From positions 1 through 64,000 of the forward strand of contig JAFEEQ010000003.1 in NCBI GenBank assembly GCA_018241025.1: a stretch of DNA of 64,000 nucleotides, in the 5' to 3' direction. This document shows, piece after piece, positions 35,839 through 42,976 of the stretch. The notes below the pieces were generated by a model. The model was not told where the DNA came from and searched no databases. It worked only from the letters and a program-made list of their open reading frames with translations. Origin of the DNA: Pseudomonadota bacterium (GTDB taxonomy: Bacteria; Pseudomonadota; Alphaproteobacteria; Micropepsales; Micropepsaceae). Every line of letters starts with the position of its first letter. Position 1 is the first letter of the stretch. The translations under genes and the position numbers were made by a program.

Positions 35839-36161
35839 GGCGCCGCTTTGACCTGCGCGATCAGGCGGCCGTCTTCGGTCGAGACGATGTCGATCTCGTC
35901 GCCCGAGGCGGCGTGAACGAGAAGGATGAGGCGGCCGTTCTGAGTTTCCATCTGCCCGATCTTCGCACCCTTGGGCAGGACGAAGGCCTGGCCCGGCGTC
36001 GGACGGCCGGGCGTCGCTGGCGAGCCGTGGGTGAGTTGCCAGACGAAGCCGACGACTAGTCCCAGGACCGCGAGGATGATAAGCGCCGAGAGCACGCCGA
36101 CGATCCATTTCGCCGTGCGATGGCTCACCAGGGGCTTGGCCGACAACTCGATGTCCGACAC
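35835..36161 (-). CDS. Single-helix membrane protein (DUF6476-like)
   Basis: 108 residues. A cytosolic N-tail (MSDIELSAKPLVSHRTAKW) precedes one helix (IVGVLSALIILAVLGLVVGF) and a periplasmic domain with GQAFVLPKGAKIGQMETQNG and EIDIVSTEDGRLIAQVKAAP. The GTG at 36161 has GGAGG five bases upstream, a decisive ribosome site. It resembles the alphaproteobacterial DUF6476 proteins encoded beside rluD; recognition is tentative. Its first 11 bases overlap the start of divergent rluD. Coupled to the JAMM gene downstream. Confidence 0.72.
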   Translation of the reverse strand: MSDIELSAKPLVSHRTAKWIVGVLSALIILAVLGLVVGFVWQLTHGSPATPGRPTPGQAFVLPKGAKIGQMETQNGRLILLVHAASGDEIDIVSTEDGRLIAQVKAAP

Positions 36162-37164
36162 GCAATCCTCCGAAGGCGAAACCCGCCGCGCCGTCGTTGA
36201 CGAGGCGCAGGCCGGATGGCGGCTGGACCGTTTCCTCGCCGCCGCGCTCTCCGATATCAGCCGCTCGCGCATTCAGCAATTGCTCGCGGGCGGCGCGGTG
36301 CTGAAGGCGCGGCAGGCGGTGAAGGATGCCAACCATCGGGTCAAAGCCGGCGAGGCCTATACCGTGACCGCACCGCCGCCCGCGCCCGCCGCACCGCAGG
36401 GCCAGGACATCCCGCTCGACGTCGTCTACGAGGACAAGGACCTGATCGTGATCGACAAGCCCGCCGGGCTCGTCGTCCATCCGGCGGCAGGCAATCCCGA
36501 CGGCACGCTGGTCAACGCGCTGATCGCCCATTGCGGCGCCTCGCTTCAGGGCGTCGGCGGCGAGGCGCGGCCCGGCATCGTGCATCGCCTCGACAAGGAT
36601 ACCAGCGGTCTCCTCGTCGCCGCGAAGAACGAACGCGCGATGACGAGCCTTGGCAAGCAGTTCGCCAACCACACCATCGAGCGCGCCTATCACGCCGTGG
36701 TCTGGGGCCGGCCGCGCAATGCTGAGGGCCTGATCGAGAGCCAGATCGGGCGCAATCCGTTCGACCGCAAGCGCATGACGGTGCTGCGCGGCGGCGGCAA
36801 GGCGGCGCGCACCCGCTACCGCGTGGTCGAGAGTTTCGGCGATGCCGAGCGGCCTTTCGCCAGCCTGATCGAGTGCCGGCTGGAAACCGGGCGGACCCAT
36901 CAGATCCGGGTGCACCTGACCCATCTCGGCCATCCGCTGATCGGCGACCCCAGCTATGGCAAGGCGCGGCAAGCTCCGCGCGCAAAGACCCCGGACGAGG
37001 AATTGGCATTTGCGACCGCCGCCAACTTCCCGCGCCAGGCGCTGCACGCCTTTATTCTGGGATTTCAGCATCCCAGCCTGCACAAAACCCTGCGTTTCGA
37101 GTCGAAATGGCCGGCGGATTTCGAGGGGCTTGTGGCGGCCTTGCGAGGCTTGAAAAAAACTTGA
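36151..37164 (+). CDS. rluD: 23S rRNA pseudouridine synthase, RluD type
   Basis: 337 residues. The S4 domain (about 22-75) has WRLDRFLAAAL and SRSRIQQLLAGGAV. The synthase domain has PLDVVYEDKDLIVIDKPAGL, catalytic D148 in HRLDKDTSGLLV and RTHQIRVHLTHLGHPLIGD. RluD modifies helix 69 of 23S rRNA (positions 1911, 1915, 1917). The ATG at 36151 lacks a good Shine-Dalgarno and lies inside the 5' end of the divergent gene. The rpoH heat-shock promoter lies at its 3' end. Confidence 0.92.
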   Translation: MSDTQSSEGETRRAVVDEAQAGWRLDRFLAAALSDISRSRIQQLLAGGAVLKARQAVKDANHRVKAGEAYTVTAPPPAPAAPQGQDIPLDVVYEDKDLIVIDKPAGLVVHPAAGNPDGTLVNALIAHCGASLQGVGGEARPGIVHRLDKDTSGLLVAAKNERAMTSLGKQFANHTIERAYHAVVWGRPRNAEGLIESQIGRNPFDRKRMTVLRGGGKAARTRYRVVESFGDAERPFASLIECRLETGRTHQIRVHLTHLGHPLIGDPSYGKARQAPRAKTPDEELAFATAANFPRQALHAFILGFQHPSLHKTLRFESKWPADFEGLVAALRGLKKT

Positions 37165-37177
37165 CGCAACCCCACAT
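37149..37177 (+). promoter_or_regulatory. Heat-shock (sigma-32 type) promoter of rpoH
   Basis: CTTGAAA (37149-37155), 14 bases, CCCCACAT (37170-37177). This fits the sigma-32 consensus CTTGAAA-N11-15-CCCCATNT with one mismatch. The -35 lies within the last codons of rluD and the start site would be about 120 bases before rpoH. A self-regulated sigma-32 promoter is established for Caulobacter rpoH. An inverted repeat CGCAACCC...GGGTTGCG (37165-37192) overlaps the -10. Confidence 0.72.
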
Positions 37178-37305
37178 CGGCTGCGGGTTGCGGCTCTTTC
37201 CGTCTCAGAACCGTTATCCAACACTGAGCCCGGGCGTTGTAGACTTGGGCTTCCGCCGGACGATGCGCTTGGGCGTCCGAAAGCGGTCAATGGGGTCAGA
37301 TCGAT

Positions 37306-38211
37306 ATGAGCAGCCGCGGCTTGCCCGTTCTGCAGGGCGAAGGTGGGCTTTCCCGCTACCTCTCCGAGATCCGGAAGTTTCCGCTTCTGGAACCGGAGGA
37401 AGAGTACATGCTCGCCAAGCGCTGGAAGGAGCATGAGGACACCTCCGCCGCGCGCAAGCTCGTCACCAGCCATCTGCGCCTCGTTGCCAAGATCGCGATG
37501 GGCTATCGCGGCTATGGCCTCCCCGTTTCCGAGATCGTCGCCGAAGGCAATGTCGGCCTGATGCAGGCGGTCAAGCGTTTCGAGCCCGACAAGGGTTTCC
37601 GCCTGGCGACATACGCGATGTGGTGGATCCGCGCCGCGATCCAGGAATACATCCTGCGCTCGTGGAGCCTGGTGAAGCTCGGCACGACCGCGAACCAGAA
37701 GAAGCTGTTCTTCAACCTGCGCAAGGCCAAGAACAAGATCGGCGCCATCGAAGAGGGCGACCTGACCAAGGAGCATGTCGACACCCTGTCCGACCAGCTC
37801 GGCGTCACGCCGCAGGAAGTCACCGACATGAACCGGCGCCTCTCCGGGCCCGACGCCTCGCTGAATGCGCCGCTGCGCTCGGACTCCGAGTCCGGCAGCG
37901 AATGGCAGGACTGGCTCGCCGACGACACGCTGGACCAGGAGACGCGCCTCGCCGACCGCGAGGAATTGGGCGAACGCCACACGCTGCTCACGAGTGCGCT
38001 GGACGAACTGACCGAGCGCGAGCGCGACATCATCCAGGCCCGGCGCCTGCAGGACGAGCCGGCGACGCTGGAAGAGCTGTCGCAGAAATACGGCATCTCG
38101 CGCGAGCGTGTGCGCCAGATCGAAGTGCGAGCCTTCGAGAAGCTGCAGAAGCAGATGAAGGCCGCGATGCACGACAAGCGGCCGGTCGTGGTCGAGGCGA
38201 CGGCGGAATAA
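37306..38211 (+). CDS. rpoH: RNA polymerase sigma factor RpoH (sigma-32)
   Basis: 301 residues. Region 1.2/2.1 is GLSRYLSEIRKFPLLEPEEE. Region 2 has LVTSHLRLVAKIAMGYRGYG, ATYAMWWIRAAIQEYILRSW and then SLVKLGTTANQKKLFFNLR, the RpoH box diagnostic of this sigma group. Region 4 has LTERERDIIQARRLQDEPAT and YGISRERVRQIEVRAFEKLQ. It directs heat-shock gene transcription. The start at 37306 (MSSRGLPVLQGEGG) is standard for alphaproteobacterial RpoH. An intrinsic terminator follows 5 bases after the stop. Confidence 0.96.
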   Translation: MSSRGLPVLQGEGGLSRYLSEIRKFPLLEPEEEYMLAKRWKEHEDTSAARKLVTSHLRLVAKIAMGYRGYGLPVSEIVAEGNVGLMQAVKRFEPDKGFRLATYAMWWIRAAIQEYILRSWSLVKLGTTANQKKLFFNLRKAKNKIGAIEEGDLTKEHVDTLSDQLGVTPQEVTDMNRRLSGPDASLNAPLRSDSESGSEWQDWLADDTLDQETRLADREELGERHTLLTSALDELTERERDIIQARRLQDEPATLEELSQKYGISRERVRQIEVRAFEKLQKQMKAAMHDKRPVVVEATAE

Positions 38212-38215
38212 GCCG

Positions 38216-38245
38216 CCCTCGACTTGCGGGAGGGTTGTTTTTCTT
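38216..38245 (+). terminator. Intrinsic terminator of rpoH
   Basis: CCCTC (38216-38220), nine-base loop, GAGGG (38230-38234), then TTGTTTTTCTT. Short GC stem followed by a T-rich run, placed 5 bases after the stop codon. Confidence 0.65.
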
Positions 38246-38253
38246 CTCCATAT

Positions 38254-38307
38254 GAAGCGGCGCACGAGTCCGTTCCGGGCCAAAGGAACGTGCGCGTGCG
38301 CCGCTTC
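38254..38307. other. Long perfect hairpin downstream of rpoH
   Basis: GAAGCGGCGCACG (38254-38266) is perfectly complementary to CGTGCGCCGCTTC (38295-38307). An inner GTTCC/GGAAC stem (38272-38276, 38285-38289) continues it after an internal loop. No T run follows, and it lies past the rpoH terminator, so it is neither that terminator nor a copy of the repeat families in this window. From 38308 to 38580 I see no convincing gene. Confidence 0.6.
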
Positions 38308-38591
38308 GATTGGCGTGGGCTGGCCGTGTACGGCTCCTGTCACGGAATCCGTCACCTACGGCGCCATACCGCCGATCCCGGGAAACGTCGCAGTGATCGG
38401 CACATTGCGAGGGCGCTCCATGGGCGCCGGCGCAACAGGCTCGATTGTCTGCGTGGATGCCTGCAAGGGCGCACCCCGTCCCCGTATGTGCCTCGCAGAC
38501 CCTTCGGGTCATGAGCCGCGTCATCGCGGGCCTCCTGCACTTACGTTGACGGGGAGATGGGGGCGCCGGAGAACGTTTCAAGACCTAAGGT

Positions 38592-38608
38592 TGTAACAAA
38601 TTGTTACA
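38592..38608. promoter_or_regulatory. 17-bp perfect palindrome, operator-like
   Basis: TGTAACAAATTGTTACA is an odd-length perfect palindrome (8+1+8) in the rpoH-phzF gap, in locally AT-rich DNA. It looks like a dimeric regulator site. I cannot assign a regulator, and the nearest downstream start (38895) is 287 bases away. Confidence 0.4.
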
Positions 38609-38680
38609 GCCCGTTCAGGTTGAGCAGCTGGCATGGATTCGGCGGACCAGAATTCCGCACTTCATCCAAAAAAACTTTCC

Positions 38681-38784
38681 TGTCATGGCCCGCCGGAGAG
38701 CGGGCCATCCAAAATGTGCGCCACTGCGCTTTGCAGTGCCCGCTGTGTCGCATGGATGGCCCGCTTTTGCGGGCCATGACAATT
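38681..38784. repeat. Twin inverted hairpin, family A
   Basis: First hairpin 38681-38711 (TGTCATGGCCCGC-CGGAGA-GCGGGCCATCCA) and second 38750-38784 (GGATGGCCCGC-TTTT-GCGGGCCATGACA) in opposite orientation, about 40 bases apart. The family is shared with 816-936, 53509-53654 and 59123-59217. Confidence 0.85.
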
Positions 38785-38894
38785 CTGGAGATGAACTGAA
38801 GAGCGCTCCGTCCACGCATAACCCCGATGCGACGACATGCATTCACGCATGATGCCCATAGCGTCTAGCGTCGCGTTCCATTCAGGAGCGCGCG

Positions 38895-39704
38895 ATGAAT
38901 CTCAAGATGTGGCAGGTCGATGCGTTCAGCGACAAACCGTTCGGCGGCAATCCCGCGGCGATCGTGCCGCTCGAACGCTGGCTCGACGACGCGCTGATGC
39001 AGCGCATCGCCAATGAGAACAATCTCGCCGAGACCGCGTTCTTCGTCGCCACCGCGCCGGGGCGCTATCGTCTGCGCTGGTTCACGCCGGAAAGCGAAGT
39101 CGAGCTCTGCGGACATGCGACGCTGGCAAGTGCGTGGCTGCTGTTCGAGCAGCTTGCGCCGGGGCTGAACAGGATAGATTTCGACACGCTGTCCGGTGTG
39201 CTCACGGTCGCGCGCGGCACCGATGGGCGCCATGTGATGTCGATGCCGTCGACCGCGTCCGCCGAATTCGATGTGCCGGGGCTGAACCGGAAAATCGCGG
39301 CGGCGCTCGGTGCGCCGGAACCCGCAACGGTCTTGAAATCGCGCTATCTCGTCGGCGTGTGGGACGATGCGAAAGCCGTGCGCGCCCTCAAAGGGCCCGG
39401 CGACATCGCCCACGTCACGCGTGAGTTCGACCTCTGGGGCTTCATCGCGACCGCGCCAGGCGATGTGGGATACGACTTCGTCTCGCGCTTCTTCGCACCC
39501 GACAAGGGCGTACCGGAGGATCCGGTGACCGGCTCGGCGCACTGCATCCTGTCGCCCTATTGGGCGAAGCGGCTGGGCAAGACTTCGCTGAAGGCACGGC
39601 AGGTGAGTCCGCGCGGCGGCGATGTCGACTGCACCGATGCCGGCGACCGCACGGTGCTGAGCGGACCTTGTGCGCTGTATATGACGGCGGAGATTTTTGT
39701 TTAG
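38895..39704 (+). CDS. PhzF family isomerase/epimerase
   Basis: 269 residues. AFSDKPFGGNPAAIVPL, catalytic Glu in ANENNLAETAFF, ESEVELCGHATLASAW and EDPVTGSAHCILSPYW are the marks of the PhzF (diaminopimelate-epimerase-like) fold. No phenazine genes are near, so a phenazine role is not supported; the family includes many isomerases of unknown substrate. AGGAG is 8 bases before the ATG. Confidence 0.88.
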   Translation: MNLKMWQVDAFSDKPFGGNPAAIVPLERWLDDALMQRIANENNLAETAFFVATAPGRYRLRWFTPESEVELCGHATLASAWLLFEQLAPGLNRIDFDTLSGVLTVARGTDGRHVMSMPSTASAEFDVPGLNRKIAAALGAPEPATVLKSRYLVGVWDDAKAVRALKGPGDIAHVTREFDLWGFIATAPGDVGYDFVSRFFAPDKGVPEDPVTGSAHCILSPYWAKRLGKTSLKARQVSPRGGDVDCTDAGDRTVLSGPCALYMTAEIFV

Positions 39705-39724
39705 AGTGGTTTCGGCGACACAAG

Positions 39725-39826
39725 ACCCTCGCCCTTCGACAAGCTCAGGGTGAGGGTCTTGAGTGAGAGACTTGCACAGCTCGCTATAGAAAAACTTCAA
39801 CCTCATCCTGAGCTTGTCGAAGGATG
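39725..39826. repeat. Twin inverted repeat, family B (CTTCGACAAGCTCAGG type)
   Basis: CCCTCGCCCTTCGACAAGCT with CAGGGTGAGGGT (39725-39757) and, inverted, CCTCATCCTGAGCTTGTCGA with AGGATG (39799-39826). The core CTTCGACAAGCTCAG is shared and reversed between them. Further family copies at 47164, 47217, 54374 and 54472. Located between phzF and the GNAT gene. Confidence 0.85.
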
Positions 39827-39851
39827 CGGGCTTGGCGCTAGAATGCGCCCC

Positions 39852-40340
39852 ATGATTTCCATCCGCCCCGCCACCCGCGCCGACGACGATGCCATCTGGC
39901 GCGTGCTGGAGCCGACGCTGCGCGCCGGCGAGACCTATCCGCAGCCGCGCGACATCTCACGCGCCGACGCCCTCGCCTATTGGTGGAAGCCGGAGCACAG
40001 CATCTTCGTCGCGGTCGACGAGGATGACCGGGTTGTCGGCACCTACTACATCAAGCCGAACTCGACCGGCCCGGCGGCGCATGTCGCCAATTGCGGTTAC
40101 ATGGCTTTGCCCGAAGCGTCGGGCCGCGGTGTCGGCCGCGCGCTCTGCCTGCACTCACTGGAGGAAGGACGGCGGCAGGGCTATCGCGCGATCCAGTTCA
40201 ACCTCGTGATCGCGACCAATGCCCGGGCTCTACATCTGTGGCAGGCCTGCGGCTTCGAGATTGTCGGACGGCTACCGGGCGCGTTCGAACATCCGACGCA
40301 AGGGTTCGTGGATGCGTTTGTGATGTATCAGGAGCTATGA
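39852..40340 (+). CDS. GNAT family N-acetyltransferase
   Basis: 162 residues from ATG 39852 (39843 also possible). ISIRPATRADDDAIWRVLEP, VVGTYYIKPNSTGPAAHVAN then CGYMALPEASGRGVGRALCL with the R/Q-x-x-G-x-G/A acetyl-CoA loop (SGRGVGRAL), and NARALHLWQACGFEIVGRLP. Acceptor unknown. The longer open frame from 39750 reads through the family B repeat and is not used. Convergent with the next gene through a family D element. Confidence 0.82.
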   Translation: MISIRPATRADDDAIWRVLEPTLRAGETYPQPRDISRADALAYWWKPEHSIFVAVDEDDRVVGTYYIKPNSTGPAAHVANCGYMALPEASGRGVGRALCLHSLEEGRRQGYRAIQFNLVIATNARALHLWQACGFEIVGRLPGAFEHPTQGFVDAFVMYQEL

Positions 40341-40469
40341 CCTCCCCCTCGTGGGGAGGTCGACAAAATCGCGAAGCGATTTTTCGGGTGGGGGAAGGCG
40401 TAGCAGGATGGAGCGGCCTCCCACCCGAAATCTGCTTCGCAGATTTCGACCTCCCCACAAAGGGGGAGG
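40341..40469. repeat. Twin inverted repeat, family D (CCTCCCC type)
   Basis: The left half (CCTCCCCCTCGTGGGGAGGTC, then a GAAGCGAT-centred stem and TTTCGGGTGGG) and the right half (CCCACCCGAAATC, a GCTTCGC-centred stem, GACCTCCCC and GGGGGAGG) are near reverse complements over about 50 bases. The whole element exactly fills the 132-base gap between two convergent stop codons. Confidence 0.85.
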
Positions 40470-40472
40470 TGA

Positions 40473-40940
40473 TTAATCCTTCCCGTCCCAGCCGTATTTC
40501 AGGATCAGCGACAGGGTCCATTGTTCGCCCATGGCCGAGCGCACGTCGTCGAGCTTCCAGCCCGCCTTGGTCTTCTCGAAATAGAAATGGATCTCTTCCG
40601 GCTTGCCGAAGTTGAGGAAGCTGGCGACGACGATCATACGGTCCGCGGCGCCCTCGACGTCGATCTTGCCGACCTTGACGTTCTTGATATCGCTGTCCTG
40701 GCCGTTGATCCAGAAATCGAAATCGATCCGCCCGACCTCGCCACCGGCTTCCTTCTGTTCGAGCTGGAACAGCGCATCGAGGCGCGGCGTGTAAATGTCG
40801 TCGGGTTCCGGCTTGGTACCGACGGAGTCGGCATAGACCGTCTTCACGAAAGCGACGGGATCGGAGATCACGGTGCCCGCGGTGGCAGGCAGCGCCGACA
40901 GCATGGCCAGCACGAAGGCTGCAAACAGGCGAAACCGCAT
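40473..40940 (-). CDS. Secreted DUF3828-like protein
   Basis: 155 residues. The signal peptide MRFRLFAAFVLAMLSALPAT ends AG. The mature part has DPVAFVKTVYADSVG, DIYTPRLDALFQLEQKEAGG, GRIDFDFWINGQDSDI, IVVASFLNFGKPEEIHFYFE and KTKAGWKLDDVRS, consistent with the DUF3828 family of periplasmic proteins with an NTF2-like fold. Function unknown. The ATG 40940 has GGAGA upstream. The long antisense frame extending to 42773 is not real. Confidence 0.75.
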   Translation of the reverse strand: MRFRLFAAFVLAMLSALPATAGTVISDPVAFVKTVYADSVGTKPEPDDIYTPRLDALFQLEQKEAGGEVGRIDFDFWINGQDSDIKNVKVGKIDVEGAADRMIVVASFLNFGKPEEIHFYFEKTKAGWKLDDVRSAMGEQWTLSLILKYGWDGKD

Positions 40941-40977
40941 GCGAATCTCCAAATGTGTCGCAGCGCAGCGTAATTCA

Positions 40978-41006
40978 TTGACCGCTAACCGGCGAGCCTC
41001 TAAAAG
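40978..41006 (+). promoter_or_regulatory. Promoter of the serine operon
   Basis: TTGACC (40978-40983), 17 bases, TAAAAG (41001-41006). Spacing is ideal and the -10 fair. A start near 41013 would give a leader of about 48 bases before serC. Confidence 0.55.
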
Positions 41007-41018
41007 GATCGCGGGCCA

Positions 41019-41060
41019 CACCGCCCCAACGCGGTGCGAACATTCTGGAAGGAATGTCTG
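41019..41060 (+). promoter_or_regulatory. serC leader hairpins
   Basis: Hairpin 1 is CACCGC-CCCAAC-GCGGTG (41019-41036). Hairpin 2 is ACATTC-TGGAAG-GAATGT (41040-41057), whose loop and 3' arm hold the serC Shine-Dalgarno (GGAAGG). A serC leader RNA motif has been described upstream of serC in alphaproteobacteria; whether this is that motif needs a covariance-model search. Together with the terminator inside serC it looks like an attenuation region. Confidence 0.55.
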
Positions 41061-42218
41061 ATGACCGGTAATACGCCGGCCGTGCGCCCTGCACGGCCTT
41101 TTTTTTCGTCCGGACCCTGCGCCAAACGGCCGGGATGGACTCCTGAAGCGCTCAACAGCGCGCTTCTCGGGCGCTCGCATCGTTCGAAGCCCGGCAAAGC
41201 CAAGCTGAAAGACGCGATCGACCGCACCAAGGCGCTGCTCGGCATTCCCGCCGATTATCGCGTCGGCATCGTGCCGGCTTCCGACACGGGCGCCGTGGAG
41301 ATGGCGCTGTGGTCGATGCTCGGGCCGCGCCCCGTCGACTGTTTTGCCTGGGAAAGCTTCGGCGAGGACTGGGTCACCGACACGGTGAAGCAGCTCAAGA
41401 TCAAGGACGCCCGCGTGATCAAGGCGGGCTATGGCGATCTGCCGGACCTGACGCAGGCCGATCCCACGCATGACATCGTGTTCCTGTGGAACGGCACGAC
41501 CAGCGGCGTGCGCGTGCCCGATGCCGACTGGATCGCGAAGGACCGCGAGGGCCTGACGATCTGCGACGCGACCTCGGCCGCCTTCGCGATGGACCTGCCC
41601 TGGGACAAGCTCGATGTCACCACCTTCTCCTGGCAGAAGGTGCTGGGCGGCGAGGCGGCGCATGGCATGCTGGTGCTCAGCCCGCGCGCGGTGGCGCGAC
41701 TCGAATCGTATACGCCGCCCTGGCCGCTGCCGAAGATCTTCCGCATGACCAAGGGCGGAAAGATCGTCGACGGCATCTTCGAAGGCGAGACCATCAACAC
41801 GCCGTCGATGCTGGCGCTGGAGGATTACCTCGACGCGCTCACCTGGGCCGAGGGCATCGGCGGGCTGAAGGGCCTGATCGCGCGCAGCCAGGCCAATCTC
41901 GGCGTGCTCGACCGCTGGGTGCGCGAATGCGGCTGGGCCGATTTCCTCGCCCGCGAACAGGGCGCGCGCTCCAACACGAGCGTGTGCCTGAAGATCGTCG
42001 ATCCGTGGTTCCAGGGTCTCGGTGAAGACGCCCAGGCCGATGCCGCGAAGAAGATCGCCACGCTGCTCGAGAAGGAAGGCGTCGCGCTCGACATCGCCGG
42101 CTATCGCTCGGCGCCGCCGGGGCTGCGTATCTGGTGCGGCGCGACGGTCGACAAGGCCGATCTCGAAGCCCTGACGCCCTGGCTCGACTGGGCCTGGGCC
42201 AAGGTGAAAGCCGCCTGA
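41061..42218 (+). CDS. serC: Phosphoserine aminotransferase
   Basis: 385 residues, PLP enzyme converting 3-phosphohydroxypyruvate to phosphoserine. [20 protein letters not shown] and [20 protein letters not shown] are typical of the alphaproteobacterial SerC branch; [16 protein letters not shown] and PLP lysine K193 in [15 protein letters not shown] are visible. GGAAGG precedes the ATG at 41061. First gene of serC-sseB-serA. The N-terminal codons [10 protein letters not shown] double as the terminator hairpin and T run. Confidence 0.94.
   Translation: MTGNTPAVRPARPFFSSGPCAKRPGWTPEALNSALLGRSHRSKPGKAKLKDAIDRTKALLGIPADYRVGIVPASDTGAVEMALWSMLGPRPVDCFAWESFGEDWVTDTVKQLKIKDARVIKAGYGDLPDLTQADPTHDIVFLWNGTTSGVRVPDADWIAKDREGLTICDATSAAFAMDLPWDKLDVTTFSWQKVLGGEAAHGMLVLSPRAVARLESYTPPWPLPKIFRMTKGGKIVDGIFEGETINTPSMLALEDYLDALTWAEGIGGLKGLIARSQANLGVLDRWVRECGWADFLAREQGARSNTSVCLKIVDPWFQGLGEDAQADAAKKIATLLEKEGVALDIAGYRSAPPGLRIWCGATVDKADLEALTPWLDWAWAKVKAA
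41078..41106 (+). terminator. Intrinsic terminator-like hairpin inside the start of serC
   Basis: GGCCGTGC (41078-41085), loop GCCCT, GCACGGCC (41091-41098), then eight T (41099-41106). It has a perfect 8-bp GC-rich stem and an uninterrupted T run, a textbook rho-independent terminator, yet it lies in codons 6-16 of serC. The downstream SerC protein is intact, so the signal must be conditional if it works. Confidence 0.75.
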
Positions 42219-42230
42219 CGGAGTTGCACC

Positions 42231-42959
42231 GTGTCGTTTGAGCCGGAAAACGCGCTCGAAGAGACGCTGGTCCGCGCCGGCACCGACCCGCTGGCGCGGC
42301 CGGAGTTCTATCGCCTGCTCATGGAGACGGAGCTGGTCGTGCTCGGACGCGCCGAACCGATGAACGAAGGCAAGCTCGACCTGCAGATCGGGCAGCTGCG
42401 CCACAACGGCCGCGATTATCTCGCCGTGTTCAGCGCGCTGTCGCGCCTGCGCAACTTCTCGGCCAAGGACGAGCCGCATTTCACGCTCGGCGCGCGGCCG
42501 CTGTTCGAAGCGACGCGGGGCGCGAATTTCGTGCTCAATCCGAACGCGCCCTACGGCAAGCTGCTTTCGGCGGCGGAGATCGCCTACTGGCTCGATCCCT
42601 CGGCGCGGACGCGGCGCAAGCTTCAGCGCGCCTCCGAAGTGCAGCTTGCAGATTATGCCGAGCCGCCGCCCATCCTTGTGGAAGCGCTCTGCCTTCTGTT
42701 CCGCAATCGCCAGGCCGTGCAGGGCGCCTGGCTGCTCGAAGCGACACCCGTCGATGGCCGCGAGCCGCCGCATCCCCTCGTCGGCATCGAAACCACCGAG
42801 CGCTGGAGCAAGATTGCCGGCGAGGTCGGCGAGCTCGTCGAAGCCATCGCACCCGGCACCGTTCTCGACCTCGTGCAGATCGACCGCGGCGATGCGCCGG
42901 ACAGCCCGTCGCTGCGCATCATGCAGTCGCCGCCCCTCTACATCCGCACCCTGAACTGA
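42231..42959 (+). CDS. SseB-family (enhanced serine sensitivity) protein
   Basis: 242 residues. Two related halves: an SseB domain (NALEETLVRAGTDPLARPEF, RLLMETELVVLGRAEP, LAVFSALSRLRNFSA, VLNPNAPYGKLLSAAEIAYW) and a C-terminal domain (PPILVEALCLLFRNRQAV to DSPSLRIMQSPPLYIRTLN). E. coli SseB overexpression raises serine sensitivity, mechanism unclear. Its place between serC and serA, 12 and 17 bases from each, links it to serine metabolism. GTG start with GGAG upstream. Confidence 0.82.
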   Translation: MSFEPENALEETLVRAGTDPLARPEFYRLLMETELVVLGRAEPMNEGKLDLQIGQLRHNGRDYLAVFSALSRLRNFSAKDEPHFTLGARPLFEATRGANFVLNPNAPYGKLLSAAEIAYWLDPSARTRRKLQRASEVQLADYAEPPPILVEALCLLFRNRQAVQGAWLLEATPVDGREPPHPLVGIETTERWSKIAGEVGELVEAIAPGTVLDLVQIDRGDAPDSPSLRIMQSPPLYIRTLN

Positions 42960-42976
42960 ACCCGAAGGAACCTGCC

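Noticed and set aside
35839-38355. 973-residue minus-strand frame over rluD and rpoH
   Set aside because: It is antisense to two well-supported genes, and only its last 134 residues (JAMM) are protein-like with their own GTG start and overlap.
38252-38596. Possible 114-residue ORF after rpoH
   Set aside because: Arg/Pro/Gly-rich with no domain, its start lies inside the long hairpin, and codon pattern is unconvincing. Left as unassigned sequence.
38895-39704. Phenazine biosynthesis role for the PhzF protein
   Set aside because: No other phenazine genes are present, and the PhzF family is widespread among unrelated isomerases.
40941-42773. Minus-strand extension of the DUF3828 gene over serC
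   Set aside because: Antisense shadow of serC. The signal peptide and ribosome site place the true start at 40940.
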